Below, piece by piece: positions 46,139 to 59,168 of a DNA stretch of 64,000 nucleotides. The notes under the pieces were generated by a model. The model made no database searches and had not been told where the DNA came from. It worked only from the letters and a program-made list of their open reading frames with translations. The translations under genes were made by a program, and so were the position numbers. Source of the stretch: Adiantum capillus-veneris (Eukaryota > Streptophyta > Polypodiopsida > Polypodiales > Pteridaceae); the NCBI GenBank assembly GCA_014529385.2, contig CM043969.1, positions 12,854,648 to 12,918,647 on the forward strand, given 5' to 3'. Position 1 is the first letter of the stretch, and each line of letters starts with the position of its first letter.

Positions 46139-47056
46139 CATGCTTCTGTGACCTAGAGCTACCGATCAGGTAGACTGATCCTGATTTTGATGATGGTGAT
46201 TTAGAGAGGGAGAAAACTTCTTCTCTATCAAGAATTTGTGACACAGGACTCACACTATGGTAGAACGATCATGAACTTGATGATGCTGATTTAGGGGGGG
46301 TGCATAGTGAAGTGCAATCTCTGGATGTTGAATATGATTGGTTTCATTGTGCTGATGATACAGACAGAGCAGTAGATAAAATTTTCAATGTGCATGCTGA
46401 ACTTTGTGCTACAGAAGTGCAAAGATATTTGGATGAGGGTGAAATACTTAAAGAGCAATTTACAGCAGAAGCATTCAGTATGCATGTCACATGTGGAAAT
46501 ATTAGTTTACAGCAACCTGAGATGTTGAAGATGAAGGAACCTTCTGAAGCAGTGGACCTGGACCTTATGTGATTACTAGACGAAGCTTTGGAAGGGTTCT
46601 CAAACACAGATGCTAAGGATACCGATCAATCTATATTCATGCACATGAGAAAGTTTGTTCAGATGCAGTCGATGATGATCTGATGCAGTTGTTAGATGAT
46701 GCACTAATTGATTTTGAGCCTCTACAAGATAGAGAATCGTTTTCAGATGCATCTTTTGAGCCTAATGAAGTGGATTTTACCATAGACTTGATGTATTGAG
46801 ATATGCATGATCGGAATTCCAATACTAGTGAGGGTGAAGGTGCACTGCCAATGATTTTACCTATGATTGATGATCAACAATTGAATGAGCCAGTTGCACA
46901 TGGGATATGGCAGTATCCAGTGATACCTGATGCGATATGGGATTTGATGTTACCCTATGATGTAGGAAATTTTGAGCTATCTTTTGACCAAGGAGGTGAC
47001 AGATATATGCATGGTCCTCGGCAATTGACTATATGCAATATGATCCAGGCGTTTAC

Positions 47057-47917
47057 ATGAAGATTTGTGGGCTAATTTATGTTTATGCTGTAATGATTGG
47101 AAATTCTTGTATTTTCCCTATGATCCTGGAGGATGGTGCAAATTTTTTAAAGGAATGCTCACACTGGGACAAATGATTGGGTTCCCGTTTGATCCCGGGG
47201 GCTACTAAACTACAAAGTTCCATATTTGAAGAGTACTAGTTATCTGTTGCAGCAGCAGGTTGCATGGTACAAGATTTGTTTCCTAGATTACACTAAGTCA
47301 TAAGAGTTTTCGGTTATGCAGTCAATAAGATTACATGGTTGGCTTCCAGTTGACTTCTTTGGATAATTGATGAAGTAAAGGACTTGATGGCTATTCCGTG
47401 TGCAGACAGAGTAAGGCATACTTCAGCTTGACAGGGTTCCTTAAAGAGAGCTTAATGGTCAAGCCATGTGCATCATTAACTGGAGCACTTGAGTCTAGCG
47501 GGGTTCACTAAAAAAGTTATCCATGATTGAATGCTTTGAAGATACGACAGCTACAGTTCAGAGATTTTTAATGGACAGCTACCTAATGATTAAGCTAGAA
47601 CATTGATGATATGGTATAAGCCTTATTTTATTTTTCATATGTTTACCAGTTAAGTGAGTCTGATGATGGGTAAGGAGATTAAGGTACCTGTAGCAGATGC
47701 AGATTGAAGTGCAGTTGGCATAGACCGGAGGCTGTGCAAGTTCAGAGGGGGTGGATGTCATGCAGCTCCGCTGCCATGAAGAGAAAAAGAGAAGAGAAAT
47801 GCAAGCTAAGCTTCTTTGAAGCCTACACATTTAGTGAGCAGTGATCAGGGCTTGATATTAGGTCAAGTTTAATGATTAATGTATGCCAGATGCGGCTTAA
47901 AAGGGCCAACTGATGCC
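47057..47917 (+). other. R1 internal non-coding region
   Basis: No sustained frame. A purine-rich stretch (TTCAGAGGGGGTGGATGTCA near 47739-47758) could be a relic polypurine tract, but no LTR start follows it. Confidence 0.3.
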
Positions 47918-49281
47918 TTAACACTAGAATGGTAAACATGACACTTTTATGTCCTTGGACACTTTTATGTCCTTGGACACTTTTGTGTCCTGTTAAGAGA
48001 CCATTTTGCTTGAATTATTTGAAGAGTATGAAAATGAATTTCTAGGTGCTATATATCCACAAAGTTGCCTTATGAGCTGAAAAAAACTTAGCATTTTTTT
48101 TTTAGTATCGATCTCACCATTAACCTTACTCTTGCACAACATTTTTGAACCTAAACTGTGTGAAAAAACGAGTCCTGTTTTTGGCTTTTTTTCAATTTTT
48201 GGCAACTATACCACTCTAAATTTCATGTTTGTGAGGTTTAGATAACTAGAGGTTAGGCCTTCATAGTTCTCAACATGTTTTGATGCTTGTAGGGAGAATT
48301 AAGTGTTAAAATTGAAAGTTATGACCAATTTACAAGAATTGCATAATCCTGTTTTTTGGCCAAAATTAGCACTTTTATGATTTTTTTGGTGGCTTTCTTG
48401 ATATCCAAATTTAATTTTGATTGTGTAAGTGTAATGTATAACATAAAGCTAATCTTCCTTGAGTTTTGGGGGACCTAATATGCTATATAGCATAGTATAT
48501 GATGATGGTTGAGTTTTTTGATTGCTGAAGAATACGATACATTTTAGAGTAGCAAGTATAACTTTCTCAATATTGCTAGTTTCTTAGGCCAATTGTGTGT
48601 ATTTTGTAGGTAGTGACCATATCTAATCATAGACTACAAACTTGGCTAGATATTGAGTAGTTTCTATGGGTTTCTAGAGCTCATAATGCTAAACCCAGTT
48701 TTTTCATGTTTGCTGTATTTAGCACTTTATCATTGCCCCCAAGGTTCCAATTGTAAGAGATCCATTATCCTTTTGACATTCTCCATGGCTCCTTTTGAAT
48801 CCAGAGGACCAAAGGGAACTAAGAAAACATGTATATAGTATCTGTATTGAGCGTGACTATAGAAACTTTGATGATAGGTCCGCAGAATGGCAAAACTGCA
48901 ACTTTTTTGTACCTATTTTTTTTGCCCAAAAAAAAAAAGTGAGGTAAAAGAAACCATACGTTTTGGTCACCAACCCATTGAAGTCAACGGGACGTTTTAT
49001 CTCATGTCCTACAAAAATCTCCACTCTTATTTATATGTAATCAACTAAAGAAATTGTTGTTTTCGGTAAAATGCACTGGTCCATCAACTTTGGAGGCTTG
49101 TAGTGACCAAGGGATGAGAAAAATTACAAGTTTCTCATTTTTTTCATATGTAGTAGTTATTGAACTATAAGCTCATGAAAGGATTTTTCAAAATGAGTGG
49201 ATCTACTATGGTTTTGGAATTTTTTCCCACAACCCTGAAAGGACACTTTTATGTCCTGTTAGGTTACCATTCTAGTGTTAA
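47918..49281. mobile_element. TTAA-flanked inverted-repeat element, 1,356 bp
   Basis: TTAA lies at both edges (47918-47921 and 49278-49281). The inner ends are CACTAGAATGGTAAAC on the left and its near inverse GGTTACCATTCTAGTG on the right. A subterminal word GGACACTTTTATGTCC follows, three times on the left and once inverted-compatible on the right. No transposase frame, so non-autonomous. TTAA targets are typical of piggyBac-like elements, but the CACTAG ends are not; superfamily left open. Confidence 0.65.
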
Positions 49282-49728
49282 TGATGCTTAAAAGGACTAT
49301 GATTGAAGTCAGCAAAGATGGGAGTTTATGATGCAGAACTGTAGTGCTTGAAGTGCTCTACCGGCTTGTCTTTACGGCTCGTCGATTGGAGCTACGGTGA
49401 AGAAGTTATGGCACTTTGAAAATTAAGTCGATTGCAGATCCGTACCGGATTGGCCAACTACAGCTGAGGTGACAAAAATGGAATGAATGCATGGGACTGA
49501 AGTGCTCACTTTGTGGAGCGTGTCAATCCTTTCAGATCAGCGATCCAAGTTTCAGTTGCCAAGATATTGGCCGTTAAAGATTCATCGGGGGCCGGTTCCG
49601 ATCTAGTCTAGTCGGCTCGGCCGGAGTGCCATCTGGGAATTTTTGAGCTTTATTCAGGTTTTGATATGCAGGAGCAGAAAGTGCTTTAGGAGCCATCAAG
49701 GCTAAGAAATGAGCGAAGTGCACCTTGC
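49282..49728 (+). other. R1 internal 3' end
   Basis: Unique sequence between the TTAA element and LTR B, with no gene. A short purine-rich word (AAGGCTAAGAAATGAGCGAAG) near 49700-49720 may be the polypurine tract. Confidence 0.35.
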
Positions 49729-49766
49729 GTGGAAGGAGGATCGGGTAAAAGCAGATTGAAGTACCG

Positions 49767-50291
49767 AGGGACAACTGAAGGACTTCGAGTTCTTTTCAAC
49801 ATTATCAAGTCTTGTAGCAAACAAAAGGACCTACAAATGTGCACCAAAATACATGCTGACATTCTTGATAGGGGGTTGCTTGAAGAGGAGATTTCGCTTG
49901 GAAATGCATTACTTACCATGTATGCAAAATGTCGTGCACTCACAAAAGCTAGAAAATTGTCCCAACAAGGAATGTTGTCACATGGAATGCACTTATTGGT
50001 GCATATGCTCAGAGTGGGCTTGGTCATGAAGCATTGAGCTATTTTGGATGGATGCAAAAAGAGGGGATTTTCCCTAATACAGTTACTTACATTTGCATCC
50101 TAAAAGCCTGCGGGAGCATTGGAGCAGTTGAGAAAGGTGACGAGATACATGCAGAGATTGGGAGAAATGGACTATTACAAGAAGATATCGTTGTTGGGAT
50201 GGCTTTAGTGGACATGTATGCTAAGTGTGGTGCCCAAAGTGGCCGCCCGCATGAGGTTCAATGGCCATCCTATTTTAAAATGGTTGTGTGA
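49767..50291 (+). pseudogene. Captured PPR gene fragment, copy B
   Basis: Same fragment as in LTR A. Here the second part is open as SYFGWMQKEGIFPNTVTY, with Trp where copy A has a stop, and KACGSIGAVEKGDEIHAEIG. A frame change at about 49960 is shared with copy A, so it predates the duplication of the LTRs by replication. Confidence 0.85.
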
Positions 50292-50707
50292 ACAAAATAA
50301 AGGGAGGCCATGGAGTTCAGAAAACGGGCAGCAGCGCAAGCAGGGAATGGGGAGCTCGCAACGAGCGTAGTGATGCTCGGATGACGCCGATCAAGAAGAA
50401 GGAAATGCTCAGCTTGCAGGGGCGCTCCCTTTTGGCACCTGTTTTGTCAGTTTTCGCGTTTCTGTAGACCGTCCACCACGTCATAAGGCCAAGTCCCGCG
50501 CCACGTCAATGACGCCTGGTGCCACTGCTAAGGGAGGGCACACACTATTAATAGAGGGACGCCTTTTTGCATGGGTGGATATCAAGCAAAAACGAAGGGA
50601 AGAGGCTATCAATGAAGGAGGCTAGAAAAGAAAACGAGGAGAGGAGGAGAGGCGGCAAGCTAGGGGAAGGAATCACGAGCTCTCTCTCTCTCGGAGCTTG
50701 GACAAAG

Positions 50708-51140
<433 letters not shown>

Positions 51141-51825
51141 TAAGCAAAAGGAATTGTTCTCGTGCACAAGCAAGAAGACTCTTTCTCTCTTGCTCTCGAC
51201 ATTCAACTAAGAAGAGAAAAATCTAACGAGTGAAAGGTTTCGAGCAGAATAAGGTAATCAAGAAAGGAAGATTGAAGCGGCTTGGAAAGGGAGTCGGAGC
51301 TTGAAGGCAATAAAAAATTAAGTGTATTAAAGGAGAAGTTGAGGTCGTGAACGACAGTGAGAGGCGGAAGTGAAAAGTAGACCCGGTGAGAGCCTCTACA
51401 CGAAGACTATGCACAATGGCCTCATCATGGGGGATACACAATAGGGGCACCACCTAGCAAGATATGCGGCTAGGACGCATACATATACACAATGAAGCAT
51501 TCCATGGAAAAAAATTTCAATATCCACGCCCAAATGTGGAATGGGGTGGTCGGAGAATAAGGTGAGAGGAGTGGTGAATGAGTGAGAATGGGCTTGCTAC
51601 TCGTGCATGTTAGTAAGGAAGATAATGAGGTAGGGGAAACTTGCGAGTATGCTCACTTATCATACAAGAGGTGGCGAATCCGCACACCTCAAGATGGAAG
51701 TAGCAAGATGATAGGAATATGAGAGGGAGAGAGAGACTGTGTGTGTATGGTGGAGAATCCGCACACCTTTACATAAGCAGAAAAAAAAAAGGCAAGGAAC
51801 AAGCATATACCATACTCACAATGAG

Positions 51826-52017
51826 TGAAGGAGTACGAGCGGAAGTGCGACGCAAGAGAGAGTGCGAGAAGAAAAGCACGATGATATGGTGAACTCGCTC
51901 TACTGTAATGTGTAGAGCATAGTGAGTTCTTATTAGGTTTTTACAAAAGAATATGTGTACATACCTGGCGGCCCGCCCACTTACATGGGCGACCACATTG
52001 GGCTTTATACCCCAACA
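51826..52017 (-). repeat. Copia B 3' LTR
   Basis: TGAAGGAGTACG...CCCCAACA as read on the plus strand. Nearly identical to 57065-57256. Confidence 0.95.
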
Positions 52018-52106
52018 ACCTCCCACTTAAAGTCCAATGTGGTACTTTAAGTGTGAGAGAAGCTACTATACAAGCTAATATACAAGAAATGTAGAGAAGT
52101 GATGTA

Positions 52107-53360
52107 CTACCCTACACCTAACTGCTTGCGAGAATGCGCAAAGCTCTCTGAGGAAAGTCCTTTTGTAAGTAGATCAGCAGGATTTTCTATGGTGTGAACT
52201 TTGACAAGTTGAAGTTGCTTATCCTCGAGCATTTCCCTGATGAAATGATACTTCACATCCACATGCTTTGTCTTTGAGTGATAAACTGGATTGCGAGCCA
52301 ATTGTATAGCACTTTGACTATCACAATATAACACAGGCATCTCTTCTTTGATTCCCAAATCTGTTACTAGTCGATTAAGACAAATTGATTCTTTGCATGC
52401 CTCTGATGATGCAACATATTCAGCCTTTGTAGTAGACTGAGTAACACAATCTTGTAATCTAGAACGCCATGATACTGCTCCACCATCCAATGTAAAGACA
52501 TACCTTGACGTAGACCTTCGGTTGTCTAAGTCACCTGCATAATCTGAGTCTGTAAAACCCTTTACACTTAGCTCCTGACTCCCATAGCATATACGCATAC
52601 TCTTTGTAGCTTTCAGGTATCTCAATATTCCTTTCACTGCCTCCCAATGTTTCTTGCTTGGGTTTGACATGTATCGACTTACTACTCCCACTGCAAACGC
52701 AATGTCTGGGCGAGTAGCAATCATTGCATACATCAAACTACCCACTGCAGACGCATATGGAATCTTATCCATTTCAGCCTGTTCTTCCTTAGACACAGGA
52801 CAATGTTGTTTGCTAAGTTTCACATATGGTGGCAATGGAACACTCAATGCCTTTCCCTTCTCCATATTGAAACGTTGCAAAACCTTGTCAATATACTCTG
52901 TTTGAGATAACCAAATCAACTTCTTTGATCTGTCTCTCTCAATGCCCATACCAAGTATATGACTTGCCTCACCCATGTCTTTCATGTCAAACGATTTTGC
53001 CATCTTTGACTTCAAAGCTGAAATTTCTTCCAAGTGCTTGCCAGCAATCAACATGTCATCCACATACAAAATAAGGATCATCCAACCGCCATCCTTAGCC
53101 TTCTTTGTATATAGACAGTGATCGAACTCACTACATTTGTAGCCTTGAGAAAGCATAAACTTGTGGAATTTATGGTACCATGCCCTCGGTGATTGTTTTA
53201 AGCCATAAAGACTCTTTAACAACTGGCATACCCAATCTTCCTTGCCTTTCTCAACAAACGCTTCTGGCTGCTGCATGTAAATTTCCACATCTAAATCACC
53301 ATGCAAGAACGCTGTCTTGACATCCATTTGGTGCAACACCAAATCTAATATGGCAACCAA
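52107..53360 (-). pseudogene. Copia B reverse transcriptase and RNase H
   Basis: 417 codons without interruption: QMDVKTAFLHGDLDVEIYMQ, SLYGLKQSPRAWY, LILYVDDMLIAGK, SAVGSLMYAMIATRPDIAF, then RNase H FTDSDYAGDLDNRRSTSRYV, TKAEYVASSEACKE and CDSQSAIQLA...KTKHVDVKYHFIRE. All catalytic-type acidic residues of the YVDD and RNase H motifs are visible. Same frame as the preceding segment after its stop. Confidence 0.92.
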
Positions 53361-53369
53361 TGCAAGAAA

Positions 53370-54260
53370 TCATCTCGGAGAGAAGACTTCATCAATGTCA
53401 ATGCCTTGTTCTTGCTTAAAGCCCTTGGCAACAAGCCTTGCTTTGTACTTTGGCTGACTATCATGAGCGGTGATCTTATACCTGTAAACCCATTTACAGG
53501 GTAGAGCCTTTTTGCCCCGTGGTAATTTAACTAGCCTCCATGTCTGGTTTTTATGCAGAGCTGTCATCTCTGACTGCATGGCCAATTGCTAATTCCCGGA
53601 GTCCTTCATTTGCACTACTTCCTTGTAACATGAAGGCTCATTGCAATCAGTCAACATGACATAATTCATAGATGGAACAAACCTATCAGGAGGTCGCGTG
53701 ACACGTCCATATCTACGCACAATAGGTGGCTCAGGCTCATCCACAACCTGTGGTTCCACTCTATCCTGTCCTTGCTCCTCTTGAGCCCTGACATTTTGTC
53801 TTGCACGTGCAGGTCCATCTTCTTGGAAGACAACTCTTCTAATCTCCTCAACCCTCTCTGGTTTAGAATGATATTTGGATTCATTAAAGTTAACATCATT
53901 GCTGCGGACAACCTTTCTGGATTCGGGATCCCAAAGTCTGTACCCCATCTCACCAGAATTACCATAGCCTAGAAAGATGCACTTTCTACTCTTTGGCTCA
54001 AGTTTGTTCCTAAATTCCTTTGGAACGTGAGTATATGCCTCACAGCCAAAGAATCTGAGATGCTTGTATGAGGGCATTTTGCCTGACCATACCATCTCTG
54101 GCACTGAATCCTTCTGCAAAACCTTGCTAGGAGATCTAATTACAAGATGAACAGCTGTTGATACAGCTTCAGCCCAAAACCCATTTGGCAGTTGTGCATT
54201 AGACAACATACTTCTGACCTTCTCTAGTATGGTCCTATTCATCCTCTCAGCAACACCATT
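53370..54260 (-). pseudogene. Copia B integrase C-terminal part and RT start
   Basis: NGVAERMNRTILEKVRSML continues directly from the preceding stop. Then the integrase tail MGYRLWDPESRKVV, and RT: KWVYRYKITAHDSQPKYKAR and GIDIDEVFSPR, ending in a TGA beside a deletion of about nine codons. Confidence 0.9.
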
Positions 54261-56065
54261 TTAAGGAGGATTGTAAGGAGCAGTAAGTTCACGTTTTATA
54301 CCTTTTGACTCACAAAAGTCGTGAAAGGCCTTTGAAACATACTCTCCACCATTGTGAGTGCGTAAGCATTTAAGCTTCTTGCCACTCTGATACTCCACAA
54401 GTGTCACAAACATTTTGAAAACACTAAACGCTTCATCCTTGAGCTTGAGAAAGTAAACCCATACTTTCCTCGAGTAATCATCTATAAATGTCATAAAGTA
54501 AGAAGCTCCCCCTAGAGATAGGTTAGGCATAGGTCCACACAAATCACTATGAACAAGTGCCAACTGTGTATCTCTTCTACTGCTTCTATGCTTATGTGGT
54601 TGCTGTGTTTGCTTACCGTACAGACATTGTTCACAGAATTCAAAATCATTAAATGAAAAGCCAGGCAAATAACCAGAATGAGACAAGATTTCCATTCCCT
54701 TCTTGGACATATGTCCTAACCGGCTATGCCACAAAGAAAATTTGGGCTGCTCGGTTACATTGATTACATTTTTAGAGACATTTGATACATAAATCATGTA
54801 AAGTCCTCCAGACTTTACTCCATGTGCTACTGTCATAGAACCCTTGGATATCTTCCACATGTTCTGTTCAAAAGTGGTGACGTAGCCAGCATCATCAAGT
54901 AAACCTGTGCTGATCAAGCTCTTTGTAATTGCGGGAACATGTCTCACATTCTTCAACGTGAAAGAAGAGCCATTCTGAAACTTCAATTGAACATCTCCAA
55001 CACCTAAGATCTCACATGTCTGCCCATTGCCTAGCCGAACATGATCTTTAGTGGTCACATAAGAGGTAGACCACTCCTTGTTTGGAGATGCATGAAGTGA
55101 TGCCCCTGAGTCTATAATCCAGTCACTCAGTGCATTTCCATCAGATGTTGTAAGAAGAGCTGAGTCTATTGTATTCTTCAAGAAGTAGATGTCTCCTGAC
55201 ACTAGACTGTCATCCTCTGCAGCAGTGTTTGTCACATTTATTTCTTGAATCTTCACTGAGGACTTGTTCTTCTCACCATGGTCTTCAGCTTTCTCTTTGC
55301 CTTTTTCTGCTTTCCATTCTCTGCAGTCTCTTTTCATGTGACCCTTCTTGCCACAATGGTAGCATTCTATGTCACTCTTGCCTTTAGCACTGCGGGACTT
55401 GCTACGAGACTGATTCCTCTTTCCACCTTTGTACTTTTCTTTGGTCCTTCCCCTGACAACTAAGGCTGCTCCTTTGCATTTTTCCATTGTATTTCTATTG
55501 GTTTCTTCAGTAAGCAAACTTCCTTCTATACCTGCTATGTTCAAACCATCTGGAGGTGCAGAATTACTCAAAGCTGTGCGAAAAGTGTCCCAACTTTCCG
55601 GCAATGTGATCAACAGGAAATAGCTCTAACAGGTTCATCAAACTTGACACCTTGAGCTGACAACTGACTGTAGATGATGTTGAATTCATTCAGATGATTG
55701 GACTTAGGTGTCCCTACTTTCATCTTCAAGTCAACAAGCTTCTTAAGCTAGTATACCTGTGAAGCTGCACTCTGCTTCTCATAAAGATCACTCAGCTTTA
55801 ATCATGCTTGATAAGCCGACATCTCGTCTGCTACATTGAAGTAAACGCTTTCTGCCAAAGTCAGCATAATGGTAGAAAGTGCCAATTCATCCATTTCGCT
55901 CCATTCATCTTCGTCCATATCTTCTGGTTTTATCCCCTTGAGCTTTATAGGTTTTATCTGCTTCTTTTGTACCAACACGTGCCAAATCTGCTTCTTCCAC
56001 AATGGGAAATTGGTTCCATCTAGCTTCTTGATATTGTAAAGAGCAGTGTCCTGTGATCCAGCCAT
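54261..56065 (-). pseudogene. Copia B gag, protease and integrase N-terminal part
   Basis: ATG at 56065 (MAGSQDTALYNIKKLDG). Gag breaks near 55802 and resumes by 55613. A zinc knuckle (CYHCGKKGHMKRDC) and protease WIIDSGASLHAS follow. Integrase: LWHSRLGHMSKKG, FCEQCLYGK, HSDLCGPM, FIDDYSRKVWVYF, with His-Asn-Gly-Gly in place of the usual SDNGGEY. It stops at 54263-54261 in PYNPP-stop-NGVAER, where CAA appears to have become TAA. Confidence 0.9.
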
Positions 56066-57064
56066 AGCTATGCTTCATAGTAGTTTACTTTCTTGGGAAA
56101 AATTCGGCAGAGTTTCCCCTGTAAACTGACCTCTGAACCAATATCAACCTGTCAAATGAACCAAGAAAGATTCAGATTGTGCAGAAATTTTGGCAGAGTC
56201 TCCTTTGTAAAATGGCTCTGGTGTACTAAAAACAGACCAAAAAACAACTCAAAAAACCACTGTCTCTCTAACACTGTAAGCTGTGGGTAAACCTGTCTTG
56301 CACCTGTACTGTCTCTGACTGTCCTATCACTGTCCTGTAAGCATAGACTATGACAATGCCTCAACGGCAGTAAAGCAAAGATGCAATCCCAACTGTCTAA
56401 CTCACAGTCAATACATCCTAGCTGCCTATCTAAGGGTGCTCGAGGGATCGCTCCAAGACCTGTATCACCGAAAGGATCTCAACATTCGAGAATCCCCCAA
56501 CTCAATAAAACCTCACTTGACCCACAACAAAGGCTGCAGTAAATCTGACAGTACATAGACTTCCCACAAAGTCATATATCCACAAATTTCCCACTGTATG
56601 TTGTAACCGCTGCAGCGGTTGTTTGCTGCGTGACTCACAGCTAGCAAACCCTCAACAAACATACATAATCTCTGACAATACATCCCATGTGGAAGTAACT
56701 GCAATGTCAGGATGAAATCTGGAATATCAAGCAGCAAACACAAGCTACCTGATGAACTAGTGGATGTCGCCTACAGTCTGTGTGTAGATGCGCCCGTGTC
56801 GTATGTGACACGCCTCCAAGAATTATGAGACGTCCTTCGATGTGTAGACAGCCACAAATCAACACTCTGGGAGTGTTGATATCCTCAGCACCTGCAGTCG
56901 TAAGCCGAAAACCCCAAATTTGCAGAGTCCCATCGAGACCACGTAGTCAAAAATGGCCTGCGTAGACCTTTGTCTTCGCCTGTCGAATTTCACTCCAATC
57001 TGAGTTGGTGACTCTAGCCTCCTGTAGTGCTACCTCGAGCCTCGATCTGAGCTCTGATACCAGT

Positions 57065-57256
57065 TGAAGGAGTACGAGCGGAAGTGCGACGCGAGAGAGT
57101 GTGCGAGAAGAAGAGCACGACGATATGGTGAACTCGCTCTACTGTAATGTGTAGAGCATAGTGAGTTCTTATTAGGTTTTTACAAAAGAATATGTGTACA
57201 TACCTGGCGGCCCGCCCACTTACCTGGGCAACCACATTGGGCTTTATACCCCAACA
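57065..57256 (-). repeat. Copia B 5' LTR
   Basis: Second copy of the 192-bp LTR, followed on the minus strand by the Met primer site. Confidence 0.95.
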
Positions 57257-58731
57257 ATGAGATGTATCCAAAGCGACACAAAGTATGGCACCAAGATGGA
57301 GTGTGTTGATTGCTTGCAAAAGATGAATACAATAGGTAGCGTATGGCAGGAAAATGAGAAGGGGACAAGATCGTAGGAGGCATAATGGAGAGATGGGAGT
57401 TGATGGCGAGGAATATCATGAGTGTGTCCACCCTTCTTCTTCTTGAAATTGTGCCTTCAACCCTTAATTATAAGTGGTGTGGAGGTGTGGTGCTCATCTT
57501 TTGTGCATGGTGATGGTGATGATGATGGTGTTGTGATTATGTGATTAGGGTTCATGCTACAAGCATGTAGCACAAGAGTGTGTATGGATAGGTGTGTGTG
57601 TGTTCTCTCTCTTAGTGAGCTCTCATGGCCTCCTTATATAGGGAAGGAGGGGAGGATTTAGCAATATTTCTATTTGAGGAGAGTGTCCCATTTTGGTTAC
57701 TAGGAAAATGGGGTGCATGTGACTGTGGCTCCCATCTTGTCTCCTCATTATTTAAAATACCAGAGTCAATAGAGAGAGAAGATGAGAGAATGTGGGTAGG
57801 ATGTAGAGGATAGGAGATATTTACAATAGTCTAGCTTTGGCTAGACATAAGCTTATTAGGGAGAGAAGAGAGAGGTAAGAAATTTACAAGAGAGATTGTC
57901 AAAGGTGGATAGTTGTTGATGAGGATGGATCCTCCAAAAATGGTGATAGAATCACTCTAGACTTGCCAATACCTCATTAAAAGAGCCTTGTCTCTTGTAA
58001 TCATGTTTGAAGACTTGTAGAACCATAGCCATTCTAGAGGGGAAAAAATTGGGGATGGCCTGTGTCACCATTACACGAGAAAACTGGGGTCCACTACAAA
58101 AATCATATCTCCGTGTTCATAACTCCAAAACTTCTGAAAAAATTTGATTTAAAAGTTGAGATCACGAGCTACATCTTTCATGTTGAACGCTCCTTCAGAT
58201 TCGGGGTTCTTCTCTACTTTAAAAATTCAGCCAAATAATGTATTATTTGTGGCTGCAAAGGTCTTTTGGTGGTTCCCTTTGAGTGGACTTCTCTCTTGCC
58301 TTCAAGTGTGAGCTCCTTCATGTGTATGAAAACATGACCTAGAGTTTTGAAAAGATTGGCAATCATCTAGATGGAGGTATTATTGAAATTTGAAAGTGGG
58401 ATTGAGGTTTGAAAATAAAACTAGTGAATAAAATATTTGGTAGGGTGTAATAATATACATACATGAAAAGTATATTAGAAAATACTAAAATATATAATGT
58501 AATTTAGAATATATATATTTAATATTTAAGGTCAAAAGAGAGATCAACAAAGAAAGCTTACTTATTTATGCTACATCGTGATTGATTAGCATAAGTCTTA
58601 TTTATTTAATAAAGGCTAAAAAGTTTGTGAAAAAGGGAAGAAAAAATCAAAAGTAACTTATATAATAGGAAATATTTTTGGTAAAAGAGAAAAAAAATAT
58701 GGGGGGTTCCCATGCATGGAAAAGCATGCCT

Positions 58732-59168
58732 CAGGGCAAAGCGCACAAAGCAGGAAATTGCAGGATAATTGATAATAATTGAGGCTTGATGATCGAGGTA
58801 GTGAACTGAATTGAAGACTGCGGAATCCATGGGCAATCAAAGCAGATGAAGCGACATGAGGGAGTTACCATCATCGTCATCGACTAGAGATTGATTCAAT
58901 AATTGTTAAGCCCCGGTGTCGTTAACGGCCCGGTTAATTCTATAAAGCAGGAACTTAAACTCCTAGTTAGCAGCTGATCCAAGTGACGGCGTTGTTAACA
59001 GCCCGCCTTGGCTAAGGACTAAATTGTACTCAAAGCAATATTCAATCAATTAATGATTGCGGTGATTGCCAGAGTTATGAGTTGTTCTTGTTCTCTCTCT
59101 TTCACACCTCCCACAGCCAGAGGCCCGGCACCTGCCCGACTCACGTAGCGAACACATATCCCTCGACA
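58732..59168 (+). repeat. R1 LTR B, second part
   Basis: Matches 44467-44902 of LTR A closely, ending CCTCGACA next to G1 integrase sequence. Confidence 0.85.

Larger units (their letters stand above)
51821..57261 (-). mobile_element. Ty1/copia element (copia B) with target duplication
   Basis: The element is 51826-57256 on the minus strand, with 192-bp LTRs at both ends differing at 6 positions by my count. It is flanked by the direct repeat ATGAG (51821-51825 and 57257-57261). The minus-strand primer site TGGTATCAGAGC lies just inside the 5' LTR (57052-57063). A complete but mutated insertion. Confidence 0.95.
51357..58731. mobile_element. Unidentified insertion in LTR B, itself carrying copia B
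   Basis: By comparison with intact LTR A, foreign sequence begins at 51357 and ends at about 58731, replacing about 6 bp. The outer parts (51357-51820 and 57262-58731, about 1.9 kb) have no recognisable coding domain. They are AG/GT-rich on the left and AT-rich on the right, with no convincing terminal repeats. Could be an unknown non-coding element or filler DNA. Confidence 0.6.

Noticed and set aside
47739-47760. Polypurine tract and LTR start (GGGGGTGGATGTCAT)
   Set aside because: Nothing downstream matches LTR A; the real second LTR begins at 49729.
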